Of a stretch of 64,000 nt of DNA, positions 19,073-28,990 are shown piece after piece. The first letter of the stretch is position 1. Each line of letters starts with the position of its first letter. The DNA comes from Limisphaera sp026417315 (lineage in GTDB: Bacteria > Verrucomicrobiota > Verrucomicrobiia > Limisphaerales > Limisphaeraceae): NCBI RefSeq assembly GCF_049537125.1, contig NZ_JBMVQY010000007.1:1-64000 (forward strand). The letters run 5' to 3'. The notes beneath the pieces are model-generated. The model was not told the origin of the DNA. It did not search any database and saw nothing but the letters and a program-made list of their open reading frames with translations. The translations under genes were made by a program, and so were the position numbers.

Positions 19073-20047
19073 CTACGGCAACGGATCCCCGCCCCGGTCC
19101 ACGTTGCTGCGGTCATAGACGCGTGAGCCCAAAACGATTTGTTTGGGCACGGTCTCGCCGCGCAGAATGCGGAGGGCGGTCTCAATCGCCTCGGCTCCGC
19201 CGGTGGGGTACTCGAAGGTGGCATCCAGAATGCCCTGTCGGACGTAGGCGACCCCCTCGTGCGGGAGTGCGTCGATGCCGACAAAGAGCATTTCTTTCTC
19301 GCGGCCGGCGGCCCGCGCCGCCAAATAAGCCCCGTGGGCGCCCGGATCGTTGTGGGCATACACCAGATCGATTCTGGGGAAGCGGGCCAGGGCGGATTCC
19401 ATCTCTTTGCGTGCTTCGGGTTCCAGCCATTTCATGTCGGCTTCGAACACCACCTCAATGTCGGTTCCGGCGATGGCTTCCCGAAATCCGCGATGCCGGT
19501 CCTGACCCGGGATGGAGGTCATGAGGCCCTTGAGCTCCACGACGCGGCCCTTGCCGCCCAAACGACGTTTGATCCATTCTCCGGCGGCGCGTCCGATCTT
19601 CACGTTGTCGGCGCCGATGAAGCAAGTGTACCGATCTCCCAGCACGGCGCGGTCCAGCACGATCACGGGGATGCCGGCCTCCATGGCACGGGCCACGGGC
19701 TCGGTGAGGGGTGCGGCTTCTTTCGGGCTGATGATCAGCAGGTCCACACGGGCGTTGATGAACTCCTCCACGTGGGCGCGTTGCCGCAGTGTGTCGTTTT
19801 GTGCGTCTTTGAAGATGACCCGCAACTCCGGATGCCGTGCCGCAGCAGCCCGGATATCGGCGTTCATTTGCACGCGCCAGGGCTCGCCCAGGTTGCACTG
19901 GCTCATTCCGATCGTGTAGGTGCGCGTGGGCCCCGGCGCCCGGGATGTCTCGGGCGCCGGCGCGTGGGGGCGGTCACATGCAGTCAGCCACAAGACCCCT
20001 GCGATCGCCGCGAGTTCGGCACACCTGATGACCGTCCGATACTGCAT
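19073..20047 (-). CDS. Sugar ABC transporter substrate-binding lipoprotein (RbsB/Peripla_BP_4 family)
   Basis: A 324-residue periplasmic binding protein. The start at 20047 has a purine-rich AAGGCGAG upstream and gives a lipoprotein signal ending in LTAC (Cys24). The mature protein has the two-lobe type I fold: YTIGMSQCNLGEPWRVQMN at the start, the sugar-contact loop DAQND, DLLIISPKEAAPLTEPV, IPVIVLDR, FIGADNVKIGR, VYAHNDPGAHGAY and FVGIDALPHEG. All are standard ribose/xylose/rhamnose-type landmarks. It lies 50 bp downstream of the permease and 52 bp upstream of the isomerase, in one apparent operon. It delivers a monosaccharide to the RbsC-like permease. Confidence 0.9.
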   Translation of the reverse strand: MQYRTVIRCAELAAIAGVLWLTACDRPHAPAPETSRAPGPTRTYTIGMSQCNLGEPWRVQMNADIRAAAARHPELRVIFKDAQNDTLRQRAHVEEFINARVDLLIISPKEAAPLTEPVARAMEAGIPVIVLDRAVLGDRYTCFIGADNVKIGRAAGEWIKRRLGGKGRVVELKGLMTSIPGQDRHRGFREAIAGTDIEVVFEADMKWLEPEARKEMESALARFPRIDLVYAHNDPGAHGAYLAARAAGREKEMLFVGIDALPHEGVAYVRQGILDATFEYPTGGAEAIETALRILRGETVPKQIVLGSRVYDRSNVDRGGDPLP

Positions 20048-20097
20048 GGTCTCGCCTTTTCCCCCACCGTCGTCCATGCCCGCCGACGGGGTTCGAT

Positions 20098-21138
20098 TCA
20101 ACGCCGTCCGATGCCCTGAGTCAACACTGCGAGCACGATGATCACCCCGGTCAGCATGAGTCGGCCCGCCTCCGGCACGGCGTTGATGCTCAGGATCTTT
20201 TCCAGGTAACCCACGGTCAAAACACCCAGCAGCGTACGACCGATGCCGCCGGTGCCGCCCGTGAGGCTGGTACCTCCCATGACAACCATGGCGATGGCGA
20301 TCAGTTCATAACCGGCACCCGTTTCGGGATCGCCCTGCTGCTCCTGGGCGGCCTGGCACAGACCGGCCACGGCTGCCAACAAGCCGCCGGCCACGTAGGC
20401 CATGGCCTTGGCCCGGCGGACGGGGACACCGGAAAGCCGGGCTGCCTCCTCGTTGCCGCCGATCGCGTACAGCCAGCGCCCCCAGCAGTGTCGCGACAAC
20501 AACCAACCGCATGCCAGCGCGCAGAGACCGAACACAACCGACACGACCGAGATGTTGTCGCCGAGGATGCGCGCGTCGAGCCAGCGAAACAGTGCCGGAA
20601 CGTCCACGTATTGATAGGAGCCGTCCGGCTGAGGGACCGCAGTGGAAACCTTCATCCCGCCGGAGACCCAATTGGCCAGTCCCCGGGCAAAGACCATGGT
20701 GGCCAGCGTGGCGATGAACGGTTGCATGCGCAGGCCGGCGACCAGAAACCCGTTGAGCGTGCCGACGGCGCCGCCGACGAGCAGGGCGCCGCCCACCACC
20801 ACCGGGGCCGGCCAGTTCCAGTGAATGGCCATCCGCGCCGTGGTGACCGCCACCAGCGCCACCACACTGCCCACGGAAAGGTCGATCCCGCCGCTGATGA
20901 TGACCAGGGTCAGGCCGCAGGCGAGGATTCCGTACACGGAGGCTTGCCGCAGCGCATCCCGGTGGGTGCCCAACTGATAGAAAGTCCCCTCGGCCGAAAA
21001 CACCACTCCCAGCGCCAAGACGACAAGCAGCGCCAGCCAGGCGCGCAAAGCCGGCGAGGCCAGCCAAGTGGACACGCGCAGGCGGCCGGCCCGGAGCCGG
21101 GGCCGCTGCTCCGGGGTTTCTGGATCCGACTTCGTCAT
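20098..21138 (-). CDS. Sugar ABC transporter permease (RbsC family)
   Basis: A 346-residue polytopic inner-membrane protein (start at the second Met of the frame, 21138). The family signature is clear: IISGGIDLSVGSVVALVAV in the N-terminal half, TLNGFLVAGLRMQPFIATLATM, and a C-terminal GGTSLTGGTGGIGRTLLGVL. These match the branched ribose/xylose permease family, and the length is normal. It heads a minus-strand operon with the sugar-binding lipoprotein and the fucose-isomerase-like enzyme. No RbsA-type ATPase gene lies in the operon or elsewhere in this window; the adjacent upstream gene is a histidine kinase. The ATPase must be shared from another locus or the transporter is incomplete. Confidence 0.93.
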   Translation of the reverse strand: MTKSDPETPEQRPRLRAGRLRVSTWLASPALRAWLALLVVLALGVVFSAEGTFYQLGTHRDALRQASVYGILACGLTLVIISGGIDLSVGSVVALVAVTTARMAIHWNWPAPVVVGGALLVGGAVGTLNGFLVAGLRMQPFIATLATMVFARGLANWVSGGMKVSTAVPQPDGSYQYVDVPALFRWLDARILGDNISVVSVVFGLCALACGWLLSRHCWGRWLYAIGGNEEAARLSGVPVRRAKAMAYVAGGLLAAVAGLCQAAQEQQGDPETGAGYELIAIAMVVMGGTSLTGGTGGIGRTLLGVLTVGYLEKILSINAVPEAGRLMLTGVIIVLAVLTQGIGRR

Positions 21139-21844
21139 ACCGTGCACTGGTTAGCTGTTCGGCCGTACGATGGCGCCTGCATCTTGGAAAGACCGCTTTT
21201 CGTTCGGCAACGGAAAAGCGATCGCGGCGCGCCCGGGGGCCAAGCGCCAACCTGAGGCCGCCCACGCTCACTCGTGCTCTGCGGGGACAAAGGCTGCGAC
21301 CCACGGAGGCCCGCAAGCGCCAAGCCCCAGGGGTCCCGTGACGGGGAAGGGTCAAAGCCGTTGAGGTGCCGGATCTGTCTTCAAGCGACCCGCCGTGTTT
21401 CGAATGCCAAGCGCCGGCGGAGAGGCGCGGGTGTCACACTGCACGGCGTTGGGGGGCTCGGGGAATGGACCCTGAAGAAGGCACGGACTGACTGAAGCCG
21501 GGCATGCGAGGCTCGCCGATCAATTCTCGCCCCGCTACCAGTGCGACGCGCCTCGGCGTGGTCGTGCTCCCGGAGCCTGTTGCCCGCGCAGGGTCTTTAC
21601 CGTTGTCCCACGCAGAGTCCGCAAGCCCTCATCCCCTTTCGATGTACCCGAAGTCCATTTCGGCAGTCCAACGAGGTCGGAGGGCAAGGCACACTGTCTG
21701 TTCTTGGTGCCCGCGGGAAGTGCGACAGCTGCGCTCGCGGTTCCAAGGCCCCCCGAAGGCTGGCCGGGGTGCTGCGCGCAGGGAGGAGGTTCGGCTTGAA
21801 ACCACAGACCACCGACCGCGGGCCGGTCGGTGCCCGCGCCAGAG
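21139..21844. other. Gene-free spacer
   Basis: About 700 bases between the sugar permease start and the histidine kinase stop. Only short spurious frames are visible. It should contain the promoter of the sugar operon and the terminator of the kinase gene, but I could not single out either. Confidence 0.5.
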
Positions 21845-24800
21845 TCAGTGTTTCGTCTCGGCCAGCGTGGTCCGGTCTTTTTGGAGCGCCTGCTGAACGA
21901 TTTGAAGGATCTGCGCTGCGGGAAAGGGCTTTTGCAAAAACGCGCCGTGACCGAGGCGGAAAGCTTCCTCCGCCGTTGCAGAGTCGCTGTAGCCGGACAT
22001 GAAGACCAGTCGCAGCTCGGGCTTCTCTCGGCGCAGTCTTTCTGCCAGTTCCACCCCGTTCAATCCGCCGGGCAGGATCAGGTCGGTGAGTAACAACTCG
22101 ATCTCGTTACGATGAGCCGCCCATAGTTCCATGGCCTGTTGAGCGTCCCTGGCCGCAACCACCCGGTAGCTGCCGCGCGCAAGCACCGCCTGCGCCAGCC
22201 GCCGTACCGGCGCTTCGTCTTCCACCAACAGGATGCAGGACTTCCCTCCCCTCTCCAGGGTTGCACCGCAGATCTCTTTGCCCTGCATTCCGTCCCATGC
22301 GGACGCACCTGCCGGAAAGTAAATCCAAAACGTGGTCCCCTCGCCCAGCCGACTTTCCACTTCGATCCAGCCGCGGTGTTGCTGGACGATACTCCACACG
22401 GTGGCAAGGCCGAGTCCGGTCCCCTTGCCCGCTTCTTTGGTGGTGAAAAAAGGTTCGAAAATGCGGCTCCGCAACTCGGGCGGGATACCCGTGCCTGTAT
22501 CGCGGACGGCCATCCAAACGTAAGGGCCCGGTCGGGCTCCTGGATGAGCGGCCACGTCGGCTTCGCTGCACGAGGCTGCACCCGTTTCCACGGTGAGCCG
22601 GCCTCCTTTCGGCATGGCATCCCGTGCGTTCACCACCAGGTTCATAAGCACCTGATCGATCATCCCGGCGTCAGCTTCCAACTGGAGGGGCTCGGCAGAA
22701 AGCTTGAGGTCCAGTTCGATGTCTTCGCCGATGATCCGGCGGAGCATTTTGGCAAGGCCGCGCACCGATTCGTTCAGGTCCAATGGCCGCGTCTGGAGCA
22801 CCTTCCGGCGGCTAAAGAGCAACAGTTGGCGCGTCAAGTTTGCTGCGCGCTCTGCGGCTTCCCGGATTTCCCCGAGGCTTTGGCGGACATCTTCCGGCAG
22901 GCCCTCTGTTTGGGCGGCCATCTCGGTTTGGAGCAGGATCACGGCCAGGATGTTGTTGAAATCATGCGCCACGCCGCTGGCCAGATGCCCAATGGCCTCC
23001 AGCTTTTGTGACTGGAGGAGCTGCTCCTCCAGTCGCCGCAATTCGGTGATGTCCTGCACCGTACCCACGGAACAAAGGGGCCGGCCCTGGGCGTCGTAGT
23101 GGGTTTCGCCGCGTTCGCAGACATACTTGAGCGTACCGTCAGGCAACAAAAGTCGATGGACGACCTCATACGGCACTCGGCGTTCGACGGACTCGCTGTA
23201 CACGCGATTTACCAGTTCCCGGTCTTCCGGATGCACGCGTTCCATGAAACCATCGTAACTGGGCGCAAACTCGCCGGGCTGCACGCCGAAGATTCGGAAC
23301 ACTTCGTCGGACCATTCCAGCTGACGGGTCACGAGGTCGAGACGCCAGTGGCCGATCCGGGCAATTCGCTGGGCTTCCCGGTGCAACTGCTCGCTGCGAC
23401 GCAACGCAAGTTCGGCCTGTTGGCGGGCCTGTTCTGCCCGCAGCGAGGTCAGGCCGAAGGCGAGGTTGCCCGCCAGCTCCGTCAGCAGACCCACTTCCGA
23501 CGGGTCGAAGGCGTCTGGCTGCTCGCTATAAATGTTCAGGGCGCCAAAGACGCCATCTTTCTCCTTGAGAGGCAGTGCGATTGAGGAGGCATAGCCCCGC
23601 GCCAGTGCGGCGCGCCGCCAGGGTTCGTAACGGGGATCGTTCGGGATGTTGCGCATGAGCGAGGGCCGGCCGGTGCGGATGGCAGTGCCGGTGGGCCCCT
23701 GGCCCGACTCGGAGTCGTCCCATGTGATTTGCACCTGCTCCAGGTAACCATCTTCGAAACCGGCCTGGGCCACGGGGCGGACGGTCTTGCGTGAATCATG
23801 TTCGGCAAGTCCAATCCAGCACATCCGGTAGCCTCCCCGGCGTACGAGGATCTGGCAGATCTGTTGCATCAAATCCGCCTCGGTCTGAGCGTGGACTGTT
23901 GCCGCGTTGCAGTCACTGAGCGTCTGAAGTGCGCGATTCGCACGGGCCAGGGCTTGCGTCCGGTGCTGAACCTGGCTCTCGAGGAAGCGGCGGCTCTTTT
24001 GCACTTCCCCATAGGTCAGCAATACCAGCACCATTGCGAGCGCGCCGCCCGACCCGAGGGCCAGCACCGTTGCAGCCCAGCTGAAGTCGGCTTCTTTGCG
24101 CGCCCGCTCCAGGAAGCTTTCGGTCGCATGCAGGAACTCATTCAATGCGGTCTCCAGAAGGAGTCGGGCCGTGCTGGCGACGCTCGCGGCATCGGAGGCG
24201 GCGTTTGTCAGGGCGGGCCGTGCCTTCCCCGCAGGCTGCCGTTGTTCCCATTCGTGCAACCATACGGCCAACGCTGCTTCGCAGGCACGCCACCGCAGTT
24301 CTGCCGAGGAATCCGTCAGGTGCTTTCGCACCTCGGCCTGCAGGGCTTGCAGGGCAGCCTGTGCGGTATGAAGTTCCGGCGGTGGATCTGCATGGTCCGC
24401 GGACGCTGCTGGGGCAATTTGCCACCAGATCCTTTCGATTCCCGCGCGCACGGCATGGGCCGTGTTAAGAAGGCGGTGGGCTGATTCCACGTCGGCTGCC
24501 AGCTTTCTAATTCGCCATGCATGGGTGAGAGCGGCTGTGCTTGAAATGACCATCAGAATCACCGTCAATGCCATTCCCCACCGGGGGAGGTAAGGACGCA
24601 CACGGCCCAACAACCCCTGCCCCGAGGTGGCGGCGCAAAGGCCGGTGGCCAAGATCAGGAATCCGACAGCAGAATGAGCGGACATCATCGACTCCGTGGG
24701 GATCACCGCCCAGCGAGGCTGGACCAGGGCCACCAGGATGCCCGGCACCAAAACCACAAGGACCATCAAGAATGCCAGACCTTGAACGAGCGTTGCTGCC

Positions 24801-25267
24801 TTGTTGCGCCCCACCAAAACCAAGGCGATGGCCGCCAGCACAAAATTGAACGCCGACGGAGGAGACATTCGCAAATCGAAGGGCTGCTCCGGGGGACCGA
24901 ACAGCACCGGCATCCACGCCCGGTCCAATTCAAAGCTCCAACCGAACAGGTCCGCGGCCAGCGAGCTCGCGCCCAAGAGACCAGCCCCGATCGCCGCGAC
25001 TCGGCCCAACCATAACAAGGGTGGGTAAAAACCGATCGTGAGGGCGAACAAACTGGTCCCTCCCAAAAGGAGCGCCACGGCGGTCGTGGGTTTCATGCTC
25101 GGCAGGCCCGGGAGCATGCTTTTCAAAAAAGCCACGTCCCACCCCCATCCTCCCAGCACCCCCAGGCCCAGGACCATGCAGAGAAGAGCCGTCCTGCGGG
25201 GCACCCGTACCTGTAACCGGGGACTTGCAAGCGTTTCTCCGGACGTCCCGTCGGCCAATTGCATCAT
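21845..25267 (-). CDS. Membrane hybrid sensor histidine kinase with GAF, PAS, HATPase and REC domains
   Basis: A 1140-residue hybrid kinase. Residues ~25-250 carry about seven hydrophobic segments forming an integral-membrane sensor region (MASE-like), followed by a helical periplasmic-looking stretch (~255-400) and a further membrane span (~405-430). A GAF domain follows (~460-605, with WDDSESGQGPTGTA and SSIALPLK), then a PAS/PAC domain (~640-750, GxFMERVHPED). The phospho-acceptor His lies in GVAHDFNNIL near residue 767. The ATPase has NLVVNARDAM (N box), VRDTGTGIPPE (G1) and GTGLGLATVWSIV (G2). A C-terminal receiver has DLILPGG with the phospho-Asp near residue 1061 and Lys in FLQKPF. No DNA-binding output is attached, so a separate phosphotransfer partner is expected. 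The stimulus is unknown. Confidence 0.93.
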   Translation of the reverse strand: MMQLADGTSGETLASPRLQVRVPRRTALLCMVLGLGVLGGWGWDVAFLKSMLPGLPSMKPTTAVALLLGGTSLFALTIGFYPPLLWLGRVAAIGAGLLGASSLAADLFGWSFELDRAWMPVLFGPPEQPFDLRMSPPSAFNFVLAAIALVLVGRNKAATLVQGLAFLMVLVVLVPGILVALVQPRWAVIPTESMMSAHSAVGFLILATGLCAATSGQGLLGRVRPYLPRWGMALTVILMVISSTAALTHAWRIRKLAADVESAHRLLNTAHAVRAGIERIWWQIAPAASADHADPPPELHTAQAALQALQAEVRKHLTDSSAELRWRACEAALAVWLHEWEQRQPAGKARPALTNAASDAASVASTARLLLETALNEFLHATESFLERARKEADFSWAATVLALGSGGALAMVLVLLTYGEVQKSRRFLESQVQHRTQALARANRALQTLSDCNAATVHAQTEADLMQQICQILVRRGGYRMCWIGLAEHDSRKTVRPVAQAGFEDGYLEQVQITWDDSESGQGPTGTAIRTGRPSLMRNIPNDPRYEPWRRAALARGYASSIALPLKEKDGVFGALNIYSEQPDAFDPSEVGLLTELAGNLAFGLTSLRAEQARQQAELALRRSEQLHREAQRIARIGHWRLDLVTRQLEWSDEVFRIFGVQPGEFAPSYDGFMERVHPEDRELVNRVYSESVERRVPYEVVHRLLLPDGTLKYVCERGETHYDAQGRPLCSVGTVQDITELRRLEEQLLQSQKLEAIGHLASGVAHDFNNILAVILLQTEMAAQTEGLPEDVRQSLGEIREAAERAANLTRQLLLFSRRKVLQTRPLDLNESVRGLAKMLRRIIGEDIELDLKLSAEPLQLEADAGMIDQVLMNLVVNARDAMPKGGRLTVETGAASCSEADVAAHPGARPGPYVWMAVRDTGTGIPPELRSRIFEPFFTTKEAGKGTGLGLATVWSIVQQHRGWIEVESRLGEGTTFWIYFPAGASAWDGMQGKEICGATLERGGKSCILLVEDEAPVRRLAQAVLARGSYRVVAARDAQQAMELWAAHRNEIELLLTDLILPGGLNGVELAERLRREKPELRLVFMSGYSDSATAEEAFRLGHGAFLQKPFPAAQILQIVQQALQKDRTTLAETKH

Positions 25268-25744
25268 TCCAAGTTCTCATCGGCGAAATCGCGGCTCTGG
25301 TTGAGGGCCGATTCTTTCGCACAGGGACGGGAACAGGCTCTGCACGGAAATGCTGTGCTGAAAGTCGTCGGCTTGCACCGGGGTTGGGCCCGACAGCGCG
25401 CCCTCCGGCCCGCCGACAAAAGGTGGAGAAACGACCTTCGGCTTCTTGGGCGTCGAGAATGAGCCGCTTCCGCTTTCCGGGGAGGCCCACGTCCGTGTCC
25501 ACGGTTCCAAGGGCTCGACGGAACCATTGTTGCCGGACCTTGACCCGCTGCTGCGGCCAGGGAACCCATGGGACAGGTCAACCGCGCGGCCAACAAACGG
25601 GGCGCGGCAGGCCCTGGAGCAGACGTGGCCACGCCGGGTTCGCATGTCGGGCACCGGCTTGAGGTCCGCGGGCGAACAGTCCTCGAGGACATTGAATCCG
25701 CGCCCGGTGGCGTTGCTCAGATTCGCAGTCTTCCGAAGGGTCGA
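25268..25744. other. Gene-free spacer
   Basis: About 480 bases upstream of the histidine kinase start and downstream of the molybdate-type ATPase stop. No supported gene or recognisable site is seen. Confidence 0.5.
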
Positions 25745-26818
25745 TCAATCCCAAGAACCGGGGCTGATGAGGTGGACCGCGGGCGCTTTGATGCAGGCCT
25801 GGACTTGTTGACCCGGCCGAAGTCCCAGCTCTTCGGCCGCGGCTCGGGTCACCAGAGCCGCCAACGGAAAACCGGCGTCCAGTTCCACGCGCAGCAACGG
25901 GTGCCCGGGCTGGAGTGCCACCACGCGGGCGGGCAGACGGTTTCTCGCGCTGGTCAGGGTCTCTCCCGGACGCAGGAGCATCACGTCTTCTGCGCGAATG
26001 CTGACGAGCATCCGCCGGCCCACCTCGGCGTTTCCGACGGCCACCAATCGGGCCCGGCCGACTTCGACGGTCACCAATCCCTCTTCCACGTGGAGGACGC
26101 GGGCGGGTTGCAACGTTTCCACGCCGAGGAAATGCGCCACGGCGGGCTCAGCGGGCTGACTGTATGCGGCGGTAATCTCGCCCTGCTGCAGGATCCGGCC
26201 TTCCATGAGGATGGTGACGTGTCGGGCCAGGAAGAACGCCTCGGCGAGGTGGTGGGTCACCAACAGCACCGTCAGGCCGTGTTGTTGTTGGAGGGATCGC
26301 AGGAGCCACCACAGCTCGCGCCGCAGCGATTCGTTCAGCGCCGCGAAGGGTTCGTCGAGCAACAGCACCCGGGGTCGCGTGGCCAGGGCGCGCACCAGGC
26401 TCACGCGTTGGCGTTCTCCGCCCGAGAGCTGGTGCGGGCGACGTTCCAGCAGGCTTTCCAGGCCCGTCGCCTCGATGAGCCTCTCCAACCACGCCGTCCA
26501 CTCGGGCCCGGTTTGGTTGCGCGCTCGCAAACCATAGAGGAGGTTTTGGCGCACGGTGAGGTGTGGGAACAGAGCCAGTTGCTGGGGGACGTAGCCGAGT
26601 CCGCGGCGCTCAAGGGGCCAGTGCGTGACGTCGTGACCGCCCACGCAAATGCGGCCTTCGTCGGGAATGCAGACGCCCAGGATCGCATGAAGCAAGGTGG
26701 TCTTTCCGGAACCCGAAGGTCCCAGCACGGCATGGCATTCGCCGGTTGCGACGGTCAGGGAAACGTCCCGGAGCCGGAAGCTGCCGACCTGTGCGCTCAA
26801 CCGTTCTACTTCAAGCAT
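25745..26818 (-). CDS. modC: ABC transporter ATPase, molybdate/tungstate type (ModC/WtpC-like)
   Basis: A 357-residue ATPase with Walker A GPSGSGKT (33-40), Q-loop VPQQ, signature LSGGE (131-135), Walker B LLLDEP (152-157) and switch His189. Residues ~235-355 form a C-terminal MOP/TOBE-like regulatory extension (repeated beta strands such as VLVSIRAEDVMLL), as in ModC/WtpC/CysA importers. Its ATG overlaps the last 8 bases of the permease gene, so the subunits are translationally coupled. Together with the preceding permease and oxyanion-binding protein it makes a complete importer. Oxyanion choice (molybdate, tungstate or sulfate-like) is inferred from the binding-protein family, not from direct ligand residues. 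Confidence 0.85.
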   Translation of the reverse strand: MLEVERLSAQVGSFRLRDVSLTVATGECHAVLGPSGSGKTTLLHAILGVCIPDEGRICVGGHDVTHWPLERRGLGYVPQQLALFPHLTVRQNLLYGLRARNQTGPEWTAWLERLIEATGLESLLERRPHQLSGGERQRVSLVRALATRPRVLLLDEPFAALNESLRRELWWLLRSLQQQHGLTVLLVTHHLAEAFFLARHVTILMEGRILQQGEITAAYSQPAEPAVAHFLGVETLQPARVLHVEEGLVTVEVGRARLVAVGNAEVGRRMLVSIRAEDVMLLRPGETLTSARNRLPARVVALQPGHPLLRVELDAGFPLAALVTRAAAEELGLRPGQQVQACIKAPAVHLISPGSWD

Positions 26819-27647
26819 GGGCGCCTCTGCCGAGCAACCGGCGGGTGAGCGCCAGAGCGCTGATTCCCAACACCAGCAGGAAGACGATCAAGGCCGCCGT
26901 CCCCGCCAGGTCGGCCGCCGACAAACGCAGGTAAATGGCGATGGGCAGGGTTTCCGTGCGCATGGCCATGGTTCCCGCCAGCATGATGGTGGCGCCGAAC
27001 TCACCGAGGGCTTTGGCCCAGGCCAGGACAAACGCCGCCAACACGCCGCGTCGCGCCAGCGGAAAGGTGATGGTCCAAAAGACGCGTTGTGGGCCGGCGC
27101 CCAGGGTGCGCGCCACCGTCTCCAGTTCCATGGGCACTTCGTCGAATGCGGTTTTGACAAGACGCACCGCCACCCCCAACACGGTGACGAACTGGGCGAG
27201 CATGACGCCTGCCACGGTGAACACAAACGACATGAGGTGGGTCTGGATCCATTGCCCCAACGGCTGACTGAAAAACATCAGCAACATGGCCCCGAGGGCG
27301 GCAGGCGACACGATCATGGGCAGCTCCAGGATGGCGTCCACCCAGGCCCGCCCGGCGAACCGGTGCCGGGACAATGCATACGCGGCCGGCAGGGCGCACA
27401 GGACGGCAAGGCTGGCCGCCACCGTGGCCGCCCCCAAAGACAAGCGGACCGAAAACCAGGTGCGCTCGGACCGCAACACGGAGGTCAACGCCCCCGGATC
27501 CAGAAACCACAACGTGGCCAGGATCAAGCCTCCATACACGCCCAGGACTGCGTAAGCGGCCAGGATACTCGCACGGAATCGCACGCTCGGGGAGCGAGTG
27601 CGTCTCGGTGCCGCTCGCGGGTTCGCAGGGGTGGCTGCGCGGCTCAT
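26811..27647 (-). CDS. modB: Molybdate/tungstate-type ABC permease (ModB/WtpB-like)
   Basis: A 278-residue permease with six or so membrane helices. The start at 27647 overlaps the stop of the binding-protein gene (ATGA). The cytoplasmic EAA-type loop that docks to the ATPase reads LGEFGATIMLAGTM, as in the CysTW/ModB/WtpB branch. The N-terminal ~35 residues are basic and Pro/Arg-rich before the first helix. It sits between the binding-protein gene and the ATPase gene, overlapping both, so all three are one transcriptional unit read toward lower coordinates. Confidence 0.88.
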   Translation of the reverse strand: MSRAATPANPRAAPRRTRSPSVRFRASILAAYAVLGVYGGLILATLWFLDPGALTSVLRSERTWFSVRLSLGAATVAASLAVLCALPAAYALSRHRFAGRAWVDAILELPMIVSPAALGAMLLMFFSQPLGQWIQTHLMSFVFTVAGVMLAQFVTVLGVAVRLVKTAFDEVPMELETVARTLGAGPQRVFWTITFPLARRGVLAAFVLAWAKALGEFGATIMLAGTMAMRTETLPIAIYLRLSAADLAGTAALIVFLLVLGISALALTRRLLGRGAHA

Positions 27648-28528
27648 GGCATCAGCCAGGATCGGGGCACTTCGTATTCTCCCCCCACAGGACGTTGGGC
27701 CCCCAGCCATTGCAGGGCCGCCTCCGGACTTTCGAAGTAACCATGGCGCGCAAACACGGCGCGCCCCTCGGGGCCTGTGACGAAGTCGAGGAACCGCTCG
27801 GCCGCCGCGCGGTTTTGCGTGAACCGGCTGACGGCCACGGGAAGATATCCTATGCGCAACACCTGCTCGGGCGGGAGTCGCACAGTGGTCAGACGGTCCG
27901 GATACCAGTGCGCAAACACGTGCCAGCCCACGGTCACGTCCGCCTGTTTCATGGCCACCACGGCCGCCGTGCGCTCGCAGGAGTCGGTGTAGTTGACGAG
28001 GTTGCGCCGCAGCACGGCGCGTTCGTCCGGGGTGAAGGCATGCTCGAAAATCTCGACGGCATAAGCCCCGAGGCAAACAGTCTCGGGATTGGCCAGCAAC
28101 ACCCGCAGGCCGGGGCGCAACAAGTCCCGCAGGGTGCGAACCCGGGCCGGGTTGTCGTGCGGCACGGTCAACGTCGGAACCAGCCATGCGACCGGGCGTT
28201 CCGTTTCCGGCAGAACCAGGCCCTCGCGTCGTGCCCGGGCCATGTAATCCGACGAACCGGGGAGATAGAGATCACCGCTTCGGGCCAGGCGCATCTGGGT
28301 CAGCACGGGGCCCGAACCGCCCAAAACCAACGCGACCCCGGTGCCTGTGCGGCGTTCATACAGGCGGGCCAATTCCTCCAATGCGGGCTTGGCCGCTGCC
28401 CCGGCAAACACTTGCAGACGGGGCTGCGCTGCAAGGCCGGTCCCCATCAGGCAAAGAACCAAACCGATGGAAAGGCGGGCGGCAGCCCGGCTGGGTCTGG
28501 GCGAACGTATCGCGGTTTGCATATCCAT
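27644..28528 (-). CDS. modA: Oxyanion-binding periplasmic protein (ModA/WtpA-like)
   Basis: About 294 residues. The start at 28528 (MDMQTAIR...) places a signal peptide ending GTGLAAQ before the mature domain; another Met lies 48 bases upstream. The mature protein begins LQVFAGAAAKPALEELARLYERRTG, the standard ModA/WtpA opening in which the Ala-Gly-Ala loop binds the oxyanion. Further landmarks are LVLGGSGPVLTQM, GDLYLPGSSDYM, LANPETVCLGAYAVEIFE and VTVGWHVFAHWYP. It captures molybdate/tungstate-like anions for the downstream permease and ATPase. The gene follows DUF190 by ~100 bp on the same strand. Confidence 0.85.
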   Translation of the reverse strand: MDMQTAIRSPRPSRAAARLSIGLVLCLMGTGLAAQPRLQVFAGAAAKPALEELARLYERRTGTGVALVLGGSGPVLTQMRLARSGDLYLPGSSDYMARARREGLVLPETERPVAWLVPTLTVPHDNPARVRTLRDLLRPGLRVLLANPETVCLGAYAVEIFEHAFTPDERAVLRRNLVNYTDSCERTAAVVAMKQADVTVGWHVFAHWYPDRLTTVRLPPEQVLRIGYLPVAVSRFTQNRAAAERFLDFVTGPEGRAVFARHGYFESPEAALQWLGAQRPVGGEYEVPRSWLMP

Positions 28529-28627
28529 GGACTGTTTCGGCCGTCGCCCCTTCCTGAAGATAGCCTGCAAATCCATGCTCGCGTGGTGCCGCTGCCTCCG
28601 GCATCGCGGTTGTTTCAATCCGGATGG

Positions 28628-28984
28628 CTACGAAGCCTCGGCTGCCGCGCGTTGACCTGCGCGGTAATGTATGACTTTGACCCGTTCCAGGGTCACCAAG
28701 CCCCCCTGCATCATGCGATCCAGTTCGGGCAGGAATGCCTGGATCTTGGCCTCGGTGTCCACGATCTCGATAACCACCGGCAGGTCCATTGAAAGCCGGA
28801 GGATCTTGGCCGTGTGCAGCCGACTCGATTTGCCGAAGCCCATCGGGCCGCGCAGCACCGTCGCGCCGGCCAGGTGCAGTTCCCGAGCCTTCAAAACAAT
28901 GGCTTCATAGAGCGGCTGATGTTCCCAACGGTCGCTCTCGCCAATGAAGATCCGCAACAAGACAGCGTCTTCGGGCAGATGCAT
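28628..28984 (-). CDS. DUF190 family PII-like protein
   Basis: A 118-residue protein with the DUF190 pattern: LLRIFIGESDRWEHQPLYEAI at the start, ARELHLAGATVLRGPMGFG in the middle, and LPVVIEIVDTEAKIQAFLPEL near the end. The family has a PII-like ferredoxin fold and is commonly encoded beside crcB; a regulatory role in fluoride or ion transport has been proposed. It starts 6 bp after the crcB stop, so the two form one unit. The T-loop function and ligand are not visible from sequence. Confidence 0.92.
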   Translation of the reverse strand: MHLPEDAVLLRIFIGESDRWEHQPLYEAIVLKARELHLAGATVLRGPMGFGKSSRLHTAKILRLSMDLPVVIEIVDTEAKIQAFLPELDRMMQGGLVTLERVKVIHYRAGQRAAAEAS

Positions 28985-28990
28985 AAGCCA

